Shown here: piece after piece, positions 45,839-57,190 of the stretch
How positions within the stretch are numbered: position 1 is the first letter of the stretch
How the letters are laid out: each line of letters opens with the position of its first letter
Made by a program: the position numbers and the translations under genes
DNA from: Ceratopteris richardii
Taxonomy: Eukaryota; Streptophyta; Polypodiopsida; Polypodiales; Pteridaceae
DNA length: 64,000 bases
Assembly (NCBI GenBank): GCA_020310875.1
Contig: CM035407.1
Coordinates: forward strand, 219,204,753 to 219,268,752
Reading direction: 5' to 3'
Notes under the pieces: generated by a model
The model's input: only the letters and a program-made list of their open reading frames with translations
Databases searched by the model: none
What the model was told of the DNA's origin: nothing

Positions 45839-46072
45839 TGTCAAGAGGAAGGAGATAAGGAAGAGAGCTCACACCTACACTCTCACAATCAATCTCGACA
45901 AATAAGTGAGCTGGCAAGAAACAAATGTGCCATCACTATCGATAGATAAATCTAGTAAAGCTCAATGAAGTATCCCTCACATATACCTATGTGACCACTA
46001 CACATGAAAGAGAAATGAAAAAGTGATACTTGTCATCCTGGATCACCACATAATGAGCTTGATATCTCAACA
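45839..46072 (-). repeat. 3' LTR of Copia D
   Basis: This 234-bp LTR in plus orientation begins TGTCAAGAGGAAGGAG and ends GATATCTCAACA. It pairs with 49826-50203, which shares both ends but is longer. Confidence 0.8.
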
Positions 46073-47100
46073 CTCCCCCTCAAGATCAAAGTCATGCCCT
46101 ATAATCCAAGCATCTTTTCAAACTTCTTCAACTTCTTAGCTCCAACTGCTTTAGTGGAAATATCAGCAACCTACTCATGTGTCCTCACATAAACAAGATC
46201 AATATTACATGTGAATACCTTCTCTCCAATGAAGTGATAATGTTCCTCAATATGCTTTGTTCTAGCATGAAAAGTACAGTTCCATGCTAAGAGTATGTTG
46301 TTATGAATATCATAATAGATGCTGATAGGCTTTTGCACTTTCACACCTAAATTTGCAAGTAGGATCTGTAGCCATGATGCTTCACATGCTTCCATTGTAG
46401 CACCTCTACACTGAGGCTTTGTACTCGACAAAGCAATAGTGGGTTGATTCTTGATACTCCATTTAATATCTACACTTCTAGGTAAGAATAGAAAGCCTCT
46501 AGTAGATCTTTTCTCACTAATACTACCAGCTCAATCTGCATCAGTGTATCCAGTACACTAGCTTCATAAAACAATGCATAAGTAGCACTCACATATGTAG
46601 AGTGCATCTCAGGGCATCTAAGTGTGATTTCCTTGGAACTTGCATAACTTGAATTTCAAGTCCAACATTGTAGCTTAGATCAAGCCTTGTAATTATGAGA
46701 TATATTAAACTTAGAACAATTTTCCCGTACATAGTAGCATTTTCCAATGCTTCATGTGATGTAGTATCCAACTTCAAATTCTGATCTAATGGCATAGAGA
46801 TTGTCTTACAATCAACCATACCATACTTTTTCAGCATACTCAAGGCATATTTCTTTTTCGACATCCGTATACCTATTTCTGTATGTATAAACTCAATGCC
46901 CAAAAAATAGTGCAGCACACCAAGGTCTTCCATGTCTTCAAAACCTGTAGATGTCTTACTACTGGAAAAAAGCTTTTCTTTACCTTTCTTAATGTATTTG
47001 ATGAATTTGCTAGATTAAAATTTCCATGCAATCTTCCACTCCATGGATTTGATTTGGAGCTATTGCTTGGTGATGCATCTGGTCAACTCAAAACTTGAGA
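46073..47100 (-). pseudogene. Copia D late RT and RNase H
   Basis: On the minus strand, MEDLGVLHYFLGIEFIHTEI near 46930 is the late RT block found after YVDD in Copia; KYALSMLKKYGMVDCKTISM follows. RNase H text is at 46431-46171 (QCRGATMEACEASWLQILLA, FHARTKHIEEHYHFIGEKV). The remains are broken, and upstream RT blocks were not recognised. Confidence 0.75.
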
Positions 47101-48300
47101 TTCTACACTTTAGCTTTCAGCATTTTCTTTGTCATTTGGTTCAACATTAAGTCCACCTTTTGCGGCTTCATAGAAGCTTGACATTTCATCACACACCACA
47201 TCTCTGCTTACCTACAGTTTTTGTGTGGGTGGATTATAAGATTTATATCCCTTTTGCTCAAGGTAGTACACAATGAAGATACATTTCTTTGCCCTTGGAT
47301 TAAGCTTTGTCCTCAATTCATCTGGAATATGTAAATATGCATACCAAAAATCTTCATATATGATAAGTTTGGCTTTTTACCTATAAACTTCTCTTCAGGT
47401 GTAAGTTGATGTAGATCAATAGTCGGAGTTTATACAACAATTTCCATAGCTTTTTCCCAACAAGATTGAGGCATATTCTTCTTAGCCATCAAAGATCTTG
47501 CTATTTTTGCAATATCTCTATTTTTGCATTCAACAATGCCATTCTATTGTGGTGTGTACTCGCATGAATACTAATGTCAAATTCCATGACTTTGAAGAAA
47601 GTTTCTGAACTCATTTGACATGTATTCACCTCCTCCATCATATCTTAATGTCTGAATATACTTCCTTGTCTACTTTTCCATCGTAGAATTAAAATTATGG
47701 AATTGAGTAAACACCTCACTCTTCTCTTTTATGAAATACACCCATAATTTCCATGTTTGATCATCAATGAAAGTGACATAAGCCTGCAACCATCCATAGT
47801 GGAAATGATGCTCTTGGTTGTTTACCAAGTTGACATGTTGCACATACCTTTGCATTTTTGCAACTTTGGAATTTGGTAGTCCATCTTCAATCTTCTTTGA
47901 GTGCCATCAATTTCAACCTCTTCAATTTTGCATGTCCAATTTGTTTGTGCTACATCTCTATATCAGTAATAACTCCTGTACTTTTTGCAACCATGGCTGC
48001 ATTCATTTCACAAATTTTCACATTTAAGGTAAACATCCCACCCACTTTGTTGCCTTGGGCAATCAATCGTCCATCTTGTTTCTACTCTTATACATATAAC
48101 CCATCAACATTGAACTTCACTTCTAATCCCTCATCAACCATTTCTCCAAGAAAAACCAGATTCTTTGTTATATACAAAATATGTAGCACATTAACAAGAT
48201 GTTTTACCTTCCCATCCTTCATAGACAATGCTATGTTTCTTGTATGGTAGATAGGGTGTGATGTCTCATCACCTATTTCAACATATCCAGGAACTTGCAA
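47101..48300 (-). pseudogene. Copia D protease end and integrase
   Basis: Minus-strand text from 48300 reads VPGYVEIGDETSHPIYHTRN and VNVLHILYITKNLVFLGEMV (after protease). The integrase core is at about 47830-47500 (YVTFIDDQTWKLWVYFIKEK, TLRYDGGGEYMSNEFRNFLQ, then NGIVECKNRDIAK-type text). The remains are broken. Confidence 0.75.
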
Positions 48301-49825
48301 TTTCTATAGACTACCAAACCACACCGCATGACTCCTCATGTGATTTGAAGCACTTAAATCAACATACCAAACATTAGCATTTGATTTTGAAACATCAAAA
48401 TACATCATATTCATCATCTGATATTAGACCATGATTAGCCTCTCAGAATCAACTACACTTATGGGTGCATAGTTGTCTTGCTACATTAGGTTATTTTGAT
48501 TCTTCAACCTGCAATCATGTTCAAAGTGTCCAAGTTTACCACAATTCCAGCGTACTTTGTTGTCAATACCTGAATCATTTCTTTGGAAATTTCCACAGCC
48601 TCTTTGGCTTTCCCTGCCTCAAAGCTATCCTCTAGCTCCTACATTATTCTGATGTTGACCTTGTTCTCAAATACTATTTCCTCTTTCACTTCCAAAACCT
48701 CTACATGTACCTCTTCCTCTACTCGAATAGAATACCTACTTATAACTATGTTTTCCTTGGGAGTTCAAGTCCTCACCAAGATTCTTCTCTTTAATAATCA
48801 ACATGGATACTAGATCAGCCAAATTCATAATATTTTCCCTCATCTGAATATATGTTCTAAACTGCTTATATATAGCTCCTAGACCATGAAGGCACACTTC
48901 CACCTTATCATCATCATCATCATCTACATTCATGCCAATAGATGCAATTAACTCACATATGTTTTTAATTTTAAGGGTGTAGTCACTTACTGACATGCCC
49001 TTTTCCTCCAATGTATGCATCTTGTTCTTCAATTGCAATTTTTCTGCCTTTGTATTGGTCTCATACAATACTGACATGCCCTTTTCCTCCAATGTATGCA
49101 TCTTGTTCTTCAATTGCAATTTTTCTGCCTTTGTATTGGTCTCATACAATGTGACCAAACTGTTTCAAGACTCTTTCTACATCTTGGCTTCTTGTATGTA
49201 CCCATGCTATCCTCTATGCTAATAGATAGCCAATACATTACCTTTTGTGCTCTTTAACTCCATTCCTTATATGCTCTTAGCTAGTCTATAGTCCGATTCC
49301 TCTTTGGTAATTATTGAGCATTTTTGTTCTATCCTTCGGTGTACTTGTAGTAGTCTTTTCTCATCAAGAAGTTCATCATTCTTAATCCCCAAGCATGGAA
49401 GTTATTCTTGTCCAAGGTATTTCTCATAATGTGACTCATTCCATCTATGTTTGCCATTTTTGTAGCAATTCACAACAGTACAAAGACACTACAAGCAAAA
49501 CTTTTTCTTGAACAGTGTTGCACTTTGACGTGACCGTTCATTCTCAAGAAAACACAATTTTTGTGTATCAATAGTACTGATAGTTGCTTGAAATTCTTGA
49601 TCTAGAATATTTGAGTGTTGTTAAAGAGGACACAAGTTATAGTTCTGCAAAATGACATGATTTTTCTCTGGCGACCACCTTGCGGGCTCAAAACATAGGC
49701 CGAGATGGATCATAAATAAATATCTAAGATTTTTTGTAAATCACACTTTCTCCACATCTTCTTGTGTACTCTTCACCATCGGCCTTGTCCATGAGGTCTC
49801 TAAAGCCACACTAGCTCTAATATCA
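48301..49825 (-). pseudogene. Copia D gag and zinc knuckle
   Basis: Gag reads leftward; the UBN2-type region is clear at 49158-48740 (GMSVSDYTLKIKNICELIAS, KVEVCLHGLGAIYKQFRTYI). The knuckle near 48560-48510 is CGKLGHFEHDC. A protease-like VWYVDLSASNHM follows near 48370. An 81-bp in-frame tandem repeat lies in this gag (48991-49152). The first part of gag near 49450 is poorly readable. Confidence 0.75.
48991..49152 (-). repeat. 81-bp tandem duplication in Copia D gag
   Basis: Two adjacent copies (48991-49071 and 49072-49152) start TGACATGCCCTTTTCCTCC in plus orientation and look identical except at the last one or two bases. Eighty-one is a multiple of three, so gag gains 27 residues in frame: the phrase YETNTKAEKLQLKNKMHTLE occurs twice. 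The near identity suggests that the duplication is much younger than the element. Confidence 0.9.
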
Positions 49826-50203
49826 TGTCACGAGGAAGGAGATAAGGAAGAGAGCTCGCACATATACTCTCATAATAAAAGAGGAGCACACACATAGATT
49901 GAGGCAAGGAAGAATGGTGTTCTTTTTCTTCTTCTATTACATAAAAGGAATATAAGAGAATGGCCTAATAGAACAATACAACGAGTGCAATATATAAAGA
50001 CTAGTACATAAGGAAAATCCTAATGTTTGTGAATGAGTGAGCTTGCAAGAAACAAGTGTGCCATCACTATTGGTAGATCAGTCTAGTGAAGCTCAATGAA
50101 GTATCCCTGACATATACCGGCGTGACTACTATACATGTTAGAGAAATGAAAAAATGATAGGTGTCATCTTGGATCATCACATGTTGAGCTTGATATCTGA
50201 ATA
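49826..50203 (-). repeat. 5' LTR of Copia D
   Basis: This 378-bp LTR in plus orientation begins TGTCACGAGGAAGGAG and ends GATATCTGAATA. The primer-binding site lies just left of it (GCTCTAATATCA in plus orientation). Confidence 0.8.
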
Positions 50204-52092
50204 CTACTCAAAGTAATAGATATGTAGAAACCATTTGAGTTGGAGACAAATGCTAGTGGCATAGACATAGGGGAAGTCTTGGCAGACCAATAACTTTTGA
50301 AAGGAAGAAGCTGTTAGTGAACAAAGCAATTGGCTACTGCATGAATAGGAGTTGTATGTTGTGGTGCATGCTCTTAATGTCTCGATACACTATCTTTATG
50401 GTGTAGACTTTAAGGTGTACACAAATCACCATAAACTAAACTATTTTTATAGTTAGCCAAATCCTTAAGGTAGACAAGCTCATTCGGTTGTGCTCATGCA
50501 CTACTTTCACATGGAAATCCTATATAGAAGAGGGAAAGAGAGTATAGTAGCTGATGTATTATCACAAATAGTATATCAAATGAGCTTTATGATTATGCAA
50601 AGCTCATTGCTTCAAGAAATAAAGGAATCATACGTGTAAGGCCCACATTTTTTATAGATCATTAAAGACATCAATGATGACTCTATCATAGGAGATGAGG
50701 TGGTTCTAACTATTTCTTCCACTAGTAAGGAAAACAAGTCAAGTCTATATTCCAATTTCTCCAAGCAGAATGGAATAGTTAAATAGAAAGCAAAGTTTTG
50801 TGTACCAGATTCCTAGGATTTGAGAGGAAAAGTCATGCATGGTAACCATGATGTTCCATGCACAAGGCATCTTGGTGTTGATAAGACAATTTAGCTTTTT
50901 AGAAGAACATTTCTGTGGCCTCAATTAGCTAGAGAAGTTCACAGATATGTTCAACAATGTTTTATGCGCCAAGTCAACAAAGTAGAAAGGGTAAAGAGAC
51001 TAGGTCTTTTACATCTTTTACAAATTCTAGAGCATAATCAGAAAAGTGTATCCATGGACTTCATAGTGGGGTTACTGTGGATCCAAAGGAAGTGGGATAC
51101 TATCCTAGTTGTGGAAGATAGATTAAGCAAGATGGCACATTTCATACCCATGTAAGAGATGATAGAAGCTCCATAGGTAGCGGAGTTGTCTATCAAAGAG
51201 GTCTTTAGATTGCATGGGTTATCGCCATCCATAGTCTTCATAGGAAACTTCTAGATGTTTGCATTTCACAAACCAAAGATGCCATTAAAAATGAGTAGTG
51301 CTGATCAAGCATAGGCTGATGGTCAAACTGAGAGGATCAACCACATTCTAGAGGGAATTTTGATGGCATGTGTGTCTGAGAGGCAGACAGATTGGGATAG
51401 TTACCTGCCACTAGTACAATTTGCTTATAACAATAGACCTCATAAAGTAATACAAATTTATCCTTTTGAGTAAACTATGGCATGAATCCCACTACTACCA
51501 ATACCATAGGCATGCCAAAGAAATGTCCTAGTGCTTTAGAGTTCTTAGAGAGCCTCCAAGCAAGTTTAGAAGTAGCTAAAGCCAAGATGTAGCAAGCAAT
51601 TGATAGGGCAAAAGAATATGCTAAAAGGAAGAGATATCCTAGAGTCTTTGAGGAAGGAGAAAGGTTTTTTCTTCAAGTGCTCGCTATATCTACTTCTATA
51701 TCTAGAGGGAAGTGTACTAAACTTTCACCAAGGTTTTGTGGACCTTCAAAGGTAGTAAAGAAGATTAATGATGTTGCATACTGATTAGAGCTTCCAGCAA
51801 ATTGCAATCCATCTAATGTTTCATGTCAATAAACTTAGAAAGTATATTTCCAGGGAGGATAATCTAATAGAGGGTATTGTTTCTTTGCAAGGAAGAGATA
51901 GCACAAATCATTCTCTAGATAGGATACTAGACCAGAGATAAAAGCATTTGAGAAACCATGTGATCCAGGAGTATCTAGTAGATTGGAGAGAATTACCTCT
52001 TACAGACTCTAATTGGGAATGAGAAGCTCTAGTTTGCAAGTACTTTCCCTCATTAATCATTGAAGACAATGATCTTTAGAAGGGGGAGAGAG
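50204..52092 (+). pseudogene. Gypsy G2 RNase H, integrase and purine tract
   Basis: RNase H resumes after D (PFELETNASGIDIGEVLADQ). Its end is near 50560 (VADVLSQ). The integrase zinc and core regions follow: DVPCTRHLGVDKT-type text and WPQLAREVHRYVQQCFM near 50915-50970, then KSVSMDFIVGLLWIQRKWDT and VVEDRLSKMAHFIPM at 51040-51155. A C-terminal part runs at about 51360-51900. AGAAGGGGGAGAGAG at about 52078-52092 is the purine tract before the 3' LTR. The remains are broken. Confidence 0.75.
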
Positions 52093-52273
52093 TGTTAGAC
52101 ATACATCTGCAGAGACAACTCCATGTGTGTGTGGGACAAGGGCCAGCCATATCCAAGGTCCCAAGCTCGGGGGATATCCTAAGAAATTCAATGCTAATGG
52201 GGATGAGTGTTGCATGATGGCCACATGATGGCACTAGACCATTCTAGACATTACTAGTCTTCTTGTTCTCACA
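52093..52273 (+). repeat. 3' LTR of Gypsy G2
   Basis: This LTR begins TGTTAGACATACATCTGCAG and ends GTTCTCACA. It is partner of the split 5' LTR (26076-26213 plus 42815-42928). TCTTC follows, repeating the five bases before the 5' LTR. Confidence 0.8.
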
Positions 52274-52540
52274 TCTTCATGATTCATTTTTTGTGTCCCT
52301 CCAAGCACAACTGATGTTCTTGCACCTACATCCACTTCATCATTCAACTTGAGAATCAAATAATGCCTTCTTGTTGCACTGTACCTTGTTCTTTGCATAA
52401 CTCTCGAAGAAGCTTTTGAGTAATCTACTTTTGCTCATGAATCTTTAGTATCAAACCTTCTCATGGTCTATTCCTAAGGAAGTGCACGATCCACCAAATT
52501 TAGCAAAAGTCACACCACCCATGTTGCATGTCAAGCTTTT
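52274..52540 (-). pseudogene. Gypsy G1 gag start
   Basis: Minus-strand text to the right of G2 reads LGGTQKMNHED just before the junction; across G2, the G1 gag continues with VSEFFPNQVFKKAQL. This places the 5' side of G1 here. No LTR or primer site for G1 was found further right. The remains are broken and old. Confidence 0.55.
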
Positions 52541-53135
52541 GCAAAAGCATGCATTTTAGTTGCCAGCTATTTTATTTAGGAACACCTCTCAAAATTACAG
52601 ATAAAAAGAAACGAGAAGACATATATTTCAACATCCACAATATGCGTGAGAACAGATATGCATCAAAATTTTGCATTCCAATATTAATATAGACGATCTT
52701 CCTTTGTGTTTGAATAATTGACACTTTTTTAGCCCCTATAATGCAAAAATAGTGTGGAATTCGTAGATGCTTTTTGGTGGCAAAAATGTTGGACTCTTTA
52801 ATCTACACAATAATGCTAGAGAAGACCTAGTTCTAGATATGCCTCAAAGAATTAATTTTGAGCCGTACATGTTTATAAATTTTAGAGAGAGTATGAGATC
52901 AAGGCATCATCTTGCAATGAACTAATTCTAGAGCTGGAAATGAGGTACTTAAAACATGATTCAAAATTTTTTGGAGAGACACTTTTATTCTCCTCTGCGT
53001 GTATACCTTTCTCCCATACAAAATTAATCTTGATTCTTTCACGATTCCATGGGCAGTAAGCCCATCTTTGATTTTCCTTTCAATAACTCAAGAAAAGTAA
53101 GAAGACAAAGCCTCAATATAACATCCTTGAAGAAC
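52541..53135. other. Unassigned AT-rich stretch
   Basis: No protein family, LTR or RNA is recognised. It may be the leader or 5' LTR of G1, since G1 gag starts just to the left, but I could find no partner repeat to support that. Confidence 0.4.
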
Positions 53136-53530
53136 ATTAGAGAGGCGTTCAAGCTTGCTTACTTAGGCAGTTGGGTTCTCTTTCTCTTAATTCTAGGGGA
53201 AGGGTTCAACCTCTGCAGGTTGTAGTGGGGGCACCCCTCATCATCTATGGTAAGATTCAAGGGAGTGTATCGCTTTCCACGTTCATGACCTTTGGGTTAC
53301 CCAATATAAATAATTCCAATCATATGGCCTTAGGGCCATCCCTTCCCTAGCTTTACCTTAATGGATCTTAAAGAGCTATAATCTTAGTGGTGTGAGATGT
53401 CAAACCCTTGATTTGTTGGATATAAGGAGACCCATGGGTATTATGGTCGACTTCACGTGTGCTTTCAATTGATTCAATCTAAACCGGGAGAGTAGATCTT
53501 TTATGAACAAAGTTTCTAAAGAAAAAAAAA
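53136..53530 (+). repeat. A-tailed LINE-like 3' unit, copy 1
   Basis: This unit of about 395 bp ends in an A-run at about 53520-53530. Its final part (GAGACCCATGGG, then CCGGGAGAGTAG) resembles the LINE-a 3' UTR (CCCATGGG, then CCGGGAGAATAG at 1189-1255). Several phrases recur in the next unit: CAACCTCT, TTAGGGCCATCCC, AGATCT. It is probably a diverged LINE 3' end or a derived short retroposon. Confidence 0.5.
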
Positions 53531-53539
53531 AGAAAGATA

Positions 53540-53907
53540 GAGTTCATTGAGGGCATTAGCTAAGTTTCTTGGGCCCTTCATCTTTGAAGGCTTGAGATGG
53601 GGTTTCAACCTCTATGGGACGCAAGCAACTCCAGCTCACCACTAAGATGCTCGATTAGATCTTTCGGGGAATGGTGGAGGCTTTGGATTACTCAATTGCT
53701 ACCAATTAGCTCGTTCATCCTTAGGGCCATCCCATCCCATTGTATTGTCGTTGAGATATGTACCTTAGTAGTCAATAGGCGTCCCATCTTTGCTTTGTGG
53801 CATATGGGGTCCCATCAGAGATATGTCTGCGATCTATTACCCTTTGAAATTTATTCAAACTAATATGGAAGAAAAGATCTCAATGATCAACCTTCATTAA
53901 AAAAAAC
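53540..53907 (+). repeat. A-tailed LINE-like 3' unit, copy 2
   Basis: This second unit of about 370 bp ends with CATTAAAAAAAAC at about 53898-53909. It shares spaced words with copy 1 (TTCAACCTCT, CTTAGGGCCATCCC, ATTCAA, AAGATCT) in the same order. The open frame inside (53597-53863) may be the degenerate end of a LINE ORF2; I do not take it as a host gene. Confidence 0.45.
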
Positions 53908-53909
53908 AC

Positions 53910-54488
53910 ACACACTGATAGTTACAAAAAAGGCTGATAAGTTTAGCATCGTTTCCTGGATCCTACTTGCTTTTAGCTTATTGTTTTTTAGAATAAACAC
54001 CCTATGCTATTTACATGAGCCGACTGATTTGTTACAATGAGGAATACTTAGACAAGCTTGTTTTGTTGCAAGATATTCATGTCACCTTTTTTTGCACAGC
54101 ATTTCGTTTCCTTCATCAGTTGCAATAAAATAACGTTCATTTTCTTCGCATGTCTGCAGATTGTGGATTACAAAACTAAAAGGCAGCGAATTTCCTGAAC
54201 AGTATAACCTTAATTTTCTACGTTTATCTAAAAATTGTTAGTACAAAAGTAAAAGGCGATAAATTTTTAAAAAGAATTTTTTCTGTAATGCTATGACTGT
54301 TGAAGCTCCGTGAAAGATCTGAAAGCTAATGTTTGTACATCTTTGAGGATCGTTTATTAATATTTCACGTATCCACTTATGCATAAAAATCAATCATCAT
54401 AAGAATTACCCTGGTTTAAGACATTCTATGAGCTTTTTAACTCAAGGATCTAAACACATGGATCTCCCAAGAAGGGCATGGAATATTC
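53910..54488. other. Unassigned stretch
   Basis: AT-rich sequence with no gene, element end or RNA that I can recognise. Confidence 0.4.
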
Positions 54489-55180
54489 TTTTTTAAATAA
54501 AGGAAGTTTGGCCTTAGCCTACTCTCCTGAAAAGGGGACTAGTGCCCACGGGATCCCCCGAATCCCAGAGAGTAGGGGTAGCTTTTACACAGTTTAGATG
54601 ACATTACAAAGAAGGTTAATCACCCTCTCATCACCCTTATGCAGGGCCCACTTGGGTTTAAGCTTGTTGTTGATCAAAAGGAGCACTTGATGATGCCTAA
54701 AGGGGCGGGGGGGATTTCTTACAGATAGCAATCCTTTTTCCAAGGAGGAACAATGATTTCTCAATCGACCACTCTTTGGGGGAGTCGCCAAAGTTAGGAG
54801 AACATGTTCCCACCCGATCCTCCATAGGACCTCCCCTCCGATGGTGTTCTAGAGAGTCGTGGAGCAGCCGATTGCTTCTCCGAGCAAAACTTGCTTCCAA
54901 CTGATATGTTTCTGAAGCCTAATTTTCTTTTCGAAAATCTGCGAGAGCCTGTTGGAGTTGGGACAAGTAAAGAAGATGTGAGAAACATATTCGATGGACT
55001 GGTAGCAGCGTTTGCACCAGGGAGGTATCCCACAGATTTTGCTAGCCTTGAGGTTGGTCTAGATTCCATGATGAAGAATTTTCCATAAGAGGAAATACTT
55101 TTTGATTTCTATGAGAGGGTGCCAAATAGCCATAAACTTTGAAAAGAAAAAGGGGAGGACCGGAGCAGCTACATGATGGC
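54489..55180 (-). mobile_element. L1-type LINE, 3' part (LINE-a, second copy)
   Basis: A T-run at 54489-54494 marks the tail. The minus strand shows the LINE-a 3' UTR and then the end of ORF2: NKLKPKWALHKGDE (about 54610-54660), SPKEWSIEKSLFLLGKR (about 54720-54785), and the zinc tail FMAIWHPLIEIKKYFLLWKI with CKRCYQSIEYVSHIFFTCPN (about 55130-54950). The same blocks in the same order occur at 600-1140. It is 5' truncated and carries stops and shifts. The 5' limit is approximate. Confidence 0.8.
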
Positions 55181-55539
55181 CAAGCGATCTCATGACCTCA
55201 TGACCCGCAATGGTGAGTTAGACACACTCCATGATGTCCAAGAAATGCACACCGAGCCGTTGTGAAGAAAATGCACGAGAGCACCTCCTTAATAATACTT
55301 TGTTCCACCTTAGTTACTCTCTTAGCTGCTCTCTTCATACATCTTAGCACACTTTGTCACTCTCCTTGCACACCTTGCTTCTCTATGCACTTAGTGTTGA
55401 AGTGTTTCTCGCTCTCTCTTGCACCTCCGTCTAACTCATTAGTCCATGAATTGCTAATCTCTTTGATTGTGTTAATTCATCTTTCGTATGTTGCTTCAAC
55501 TACTAATGTATCTTGGTGCTCATTTTGATGTCCCAAGAA
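55181..55539. other. Unassigned stretch between LINE and Copia J
   Basis: No domain is recognised. A Ser/Leu-rich open frame on the plus strand (55262-55528) has no family signature. The region may be the downstream part of Copia J or a piece of another element. Confidence 0.35.
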
Positions 55540-56745
55540 CTACTTCATGTACAGACCCAATGACTCCATAATTTTTCCTGTAATGAGGTTATGCAAAACA
55601 AAAATTTGCATAACCTCATCCTGCACCTCTACCATAGCCACCTCTTTGACTTTGCCTTCCACCTCGAAAATGATTTTGATATCTTCCACCTCTCCCTCTT
55701 CCATTGTTACTTTGATTCTGATTTGACTTTGTTGTTTGTGCCAGCAATCATAAGGCAAATGATTGCTCAAGCCACAAATCCAATATGTCTTCTTATTATT
55801 ATTCTTGTTACGTCTTCCTCTTCCATTTACCCTACCTTTGCCTGTGCCGTTTCCTCTTCCTTTTACATAATTAGCTTGAAAATCTGATTCTTCTTCATCC
55901 TTTGCATACATAGTAGAGCTTTGTCCTTTATCTCCATACCTTTCTTCTTGTCCTTTCCATACATTGTAGAGCTTTGTCCTTTATCTCCATCTGACTTCAT
56001 GTCTTGCTCAAATGTGAGCATCAATCCAAGCGATTGATTTAGATATGGTGCAAAATGATTTAATTAGAGTTCAAATGATAATACAAAATGTTTCCCCCTT
56101 ACATCTCCTCCCAACCTTTCAAGTAATTGTGCAATCAACGTATAAATGTCAATTTATTCATCTATAGATCCAAGGCTATTTGTCAAGTCCTTCATCATAG
56201 TGACATAATCAGCAATGGTGTGGCTTCTCTTCTTTTTAAATGTTGTAAATTCTAACCACATGCTAGCTTTCCTAGCTTTGGTAGTATGGTAACAAATAAT
56301 CTGTGAGAGTGTTATATATATATAGACTCTTGCACTTGTATCTTTCTTTTTCCATAGCTTTAAAACTTCTAGCACTTCTTTCTTTGGTCGACTATCATCT
56401 TTAAATGTAGGATTTTCTTCTTCACTTGTTACATTTATCATGAGATCCTTACTCATAGTAAGGCTTCCATCCTCATTACCCAAGCAAGATAATTATCTCT
56501 GTCCAATTCATCAATGGAGATATGACTTGCCATGATGTTCTTGCTTCTATTGCAACCTGTGTGTTTAAGGTTTAAAGATTATTACTTTTTGTAGGTATTT
56601 ACTTTTGAGGATGATATCAAAGTAGTTCTCTAATTCCTTTTGTTAATAAATGCTTCAGATTCCAACATTCCAATGAGAGCTTTTCAAGAACTCTTCTATC
56701 TGCACCTTCTTCTACTCTTTACGACCTTTCTTCTCTGATACCACT
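55540..56745 (-). pseudogene. Copia J gag and knuckle
   Basis: On the minus strand, gag starts near 56533 with MASHISIDELDRDNYLAWVM, the L-D-x-x-N-Y-x-x-W pattern of Copia gag. FTTFKKKRSHTIADYVTMMK and DLTNSLGSIDE (about 56260-56155) give the UBN2-type core. A Gly/Arg/Asn-rich stretch precedes the knuckle-like CGLSNHLPYDCW at about 55780. CTGATACCA in plus orientation at 56736-56744 is the complement of a TGGTATCAG primer site. Only the 5' quarter of the element is seen. It is broken. Confidence 0.7.
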
Positions 56746-57190
56746 TGTTGATGTATGAAACCTTAGGAGAATCAACCTAATGTGATATTGGAAGTCCTCT
56801 AAAATCACCATTAACTAAAAAAGTCTTCAAATGTTGAAAACGTAAATACTTTCCATGGTAAAAATGAACATTGCATTTTCTTCTAGTTGCACCTTTTCTT
56901 TTAGCTTCAATTCTTCTCAGATTTTTCTTGAATCTGTTAGATTCTTTTGCTCAATGAATATGAGAAGCTCTTAAATATAGCAAGGTTTAAATTCTAATCA
57001 ATACTTTCAAGTAATTACTTGAAAATAACTTGAAATGTCTTCAAGACTTACATAATGTATGAAATCTAAAATTTACCTTCATGGATTTCACATGCCTTCA
57101 CTATTAAGCTTATCTCTCTAAGATGGTTTGGCTGATTGTAGTTAATGAATAGCTTTAAATGAACTATCATTCATCAAAATGGTTACAACA
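56746..57190 (-). repeat. Probable 5' LTR of Copia J
   Basis: In plus orientation the LTR starts TGTTGATGTATGAAACC directly beside the primer-binding site. The right end is a guess at GTTACAACA (57190), based only on the CA end; no partner LTR is in the window. Confidence 0.45.

Larger units (their letters stand above)
45839..50203 (-). mobile_element. Copia D, minus-strand Ty1/Copia inside G2
   Basis: D is a minus-strand Copia with LTRs at 45839-46072 and 49826-50203. The primer-binding site beside the right LTR resembles TGATATTAGAGC. Gag, knuckle, protease, integrase, late RT and RNase H follow in order, with a purine tract CTTGAGGGGGAG by the left LTR. G2 text on both sides is continuous in sense (VVSKGA before, VIDM and LETNASGIDIG after). 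The bordering bases CTATA and CTACT agree only partly, so the target repeat is uncertain. The element is broken and incomplete in pol. Confidence 0.8.
26076..52273 (+). mobile_element. Gypsy G2, Ty3/Gypsy holding H and D
   Basis: This plus-strand Gypsy fossil is inserted in G1 gag. TCTTC borders it on both sides (26071-26075 and 52274-52278), an exact 5-bp target repeat. The 5' LTR is split by Gypsy H (26076-26213 and 42815-42928); a primer-binding site follows at 42931. A gag-protease block faces the other way (about 43030-44530). RT (about 44930-45838), then RNase H and integrase (50204-51900), face forward with Copia D between them. A purine tract and the 3' LTR (52093-52273) close it. It is rearranged and broken in many places. 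Confidence 0.8.
3586..52540 (-). mobile_element. Gypsy G1, outermost Ty3/Gypsy element, split in three
   Basis: A minus-strand Ty3/Gypsy fossil forms the frame of most of the window. Its visible pieces, from its 5' side, are gag start (52274-52540), gag to early RT (24179-26070), and late RT to integrase (3586-4880). Domains resume in the expected order across both gaps: early RT ([12 protein letters not shown]) stops at 24184 and late RT (YQFIILYFGLRNTP) resumes at 4880, with Copia A2 between them. Gag resumes similarly across G2. The G1 bases beside A2 are GCCAT (4876-4880) and GCCTT (24179-24183); beside G2 they are TCTTC on both sides. No LTR of its own was recognised. It is the oldest layer and heavily broken. 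Confidence 0.8.

Noticed and set aside
53597-53863. Host gene of 88 codons
   Set aside because: It lies inside an A-tailed LINE-like unit, and its end loosely resembles a degenerate LINE ORF2 tail.
55262-55528. Membrane protein gene (Leu/Ser-rich frame)
   Set aside because: It is a single short frame between LINE and Copia debris with no homology signature. The Leu/Ser richness follows from CT-rich base composition.
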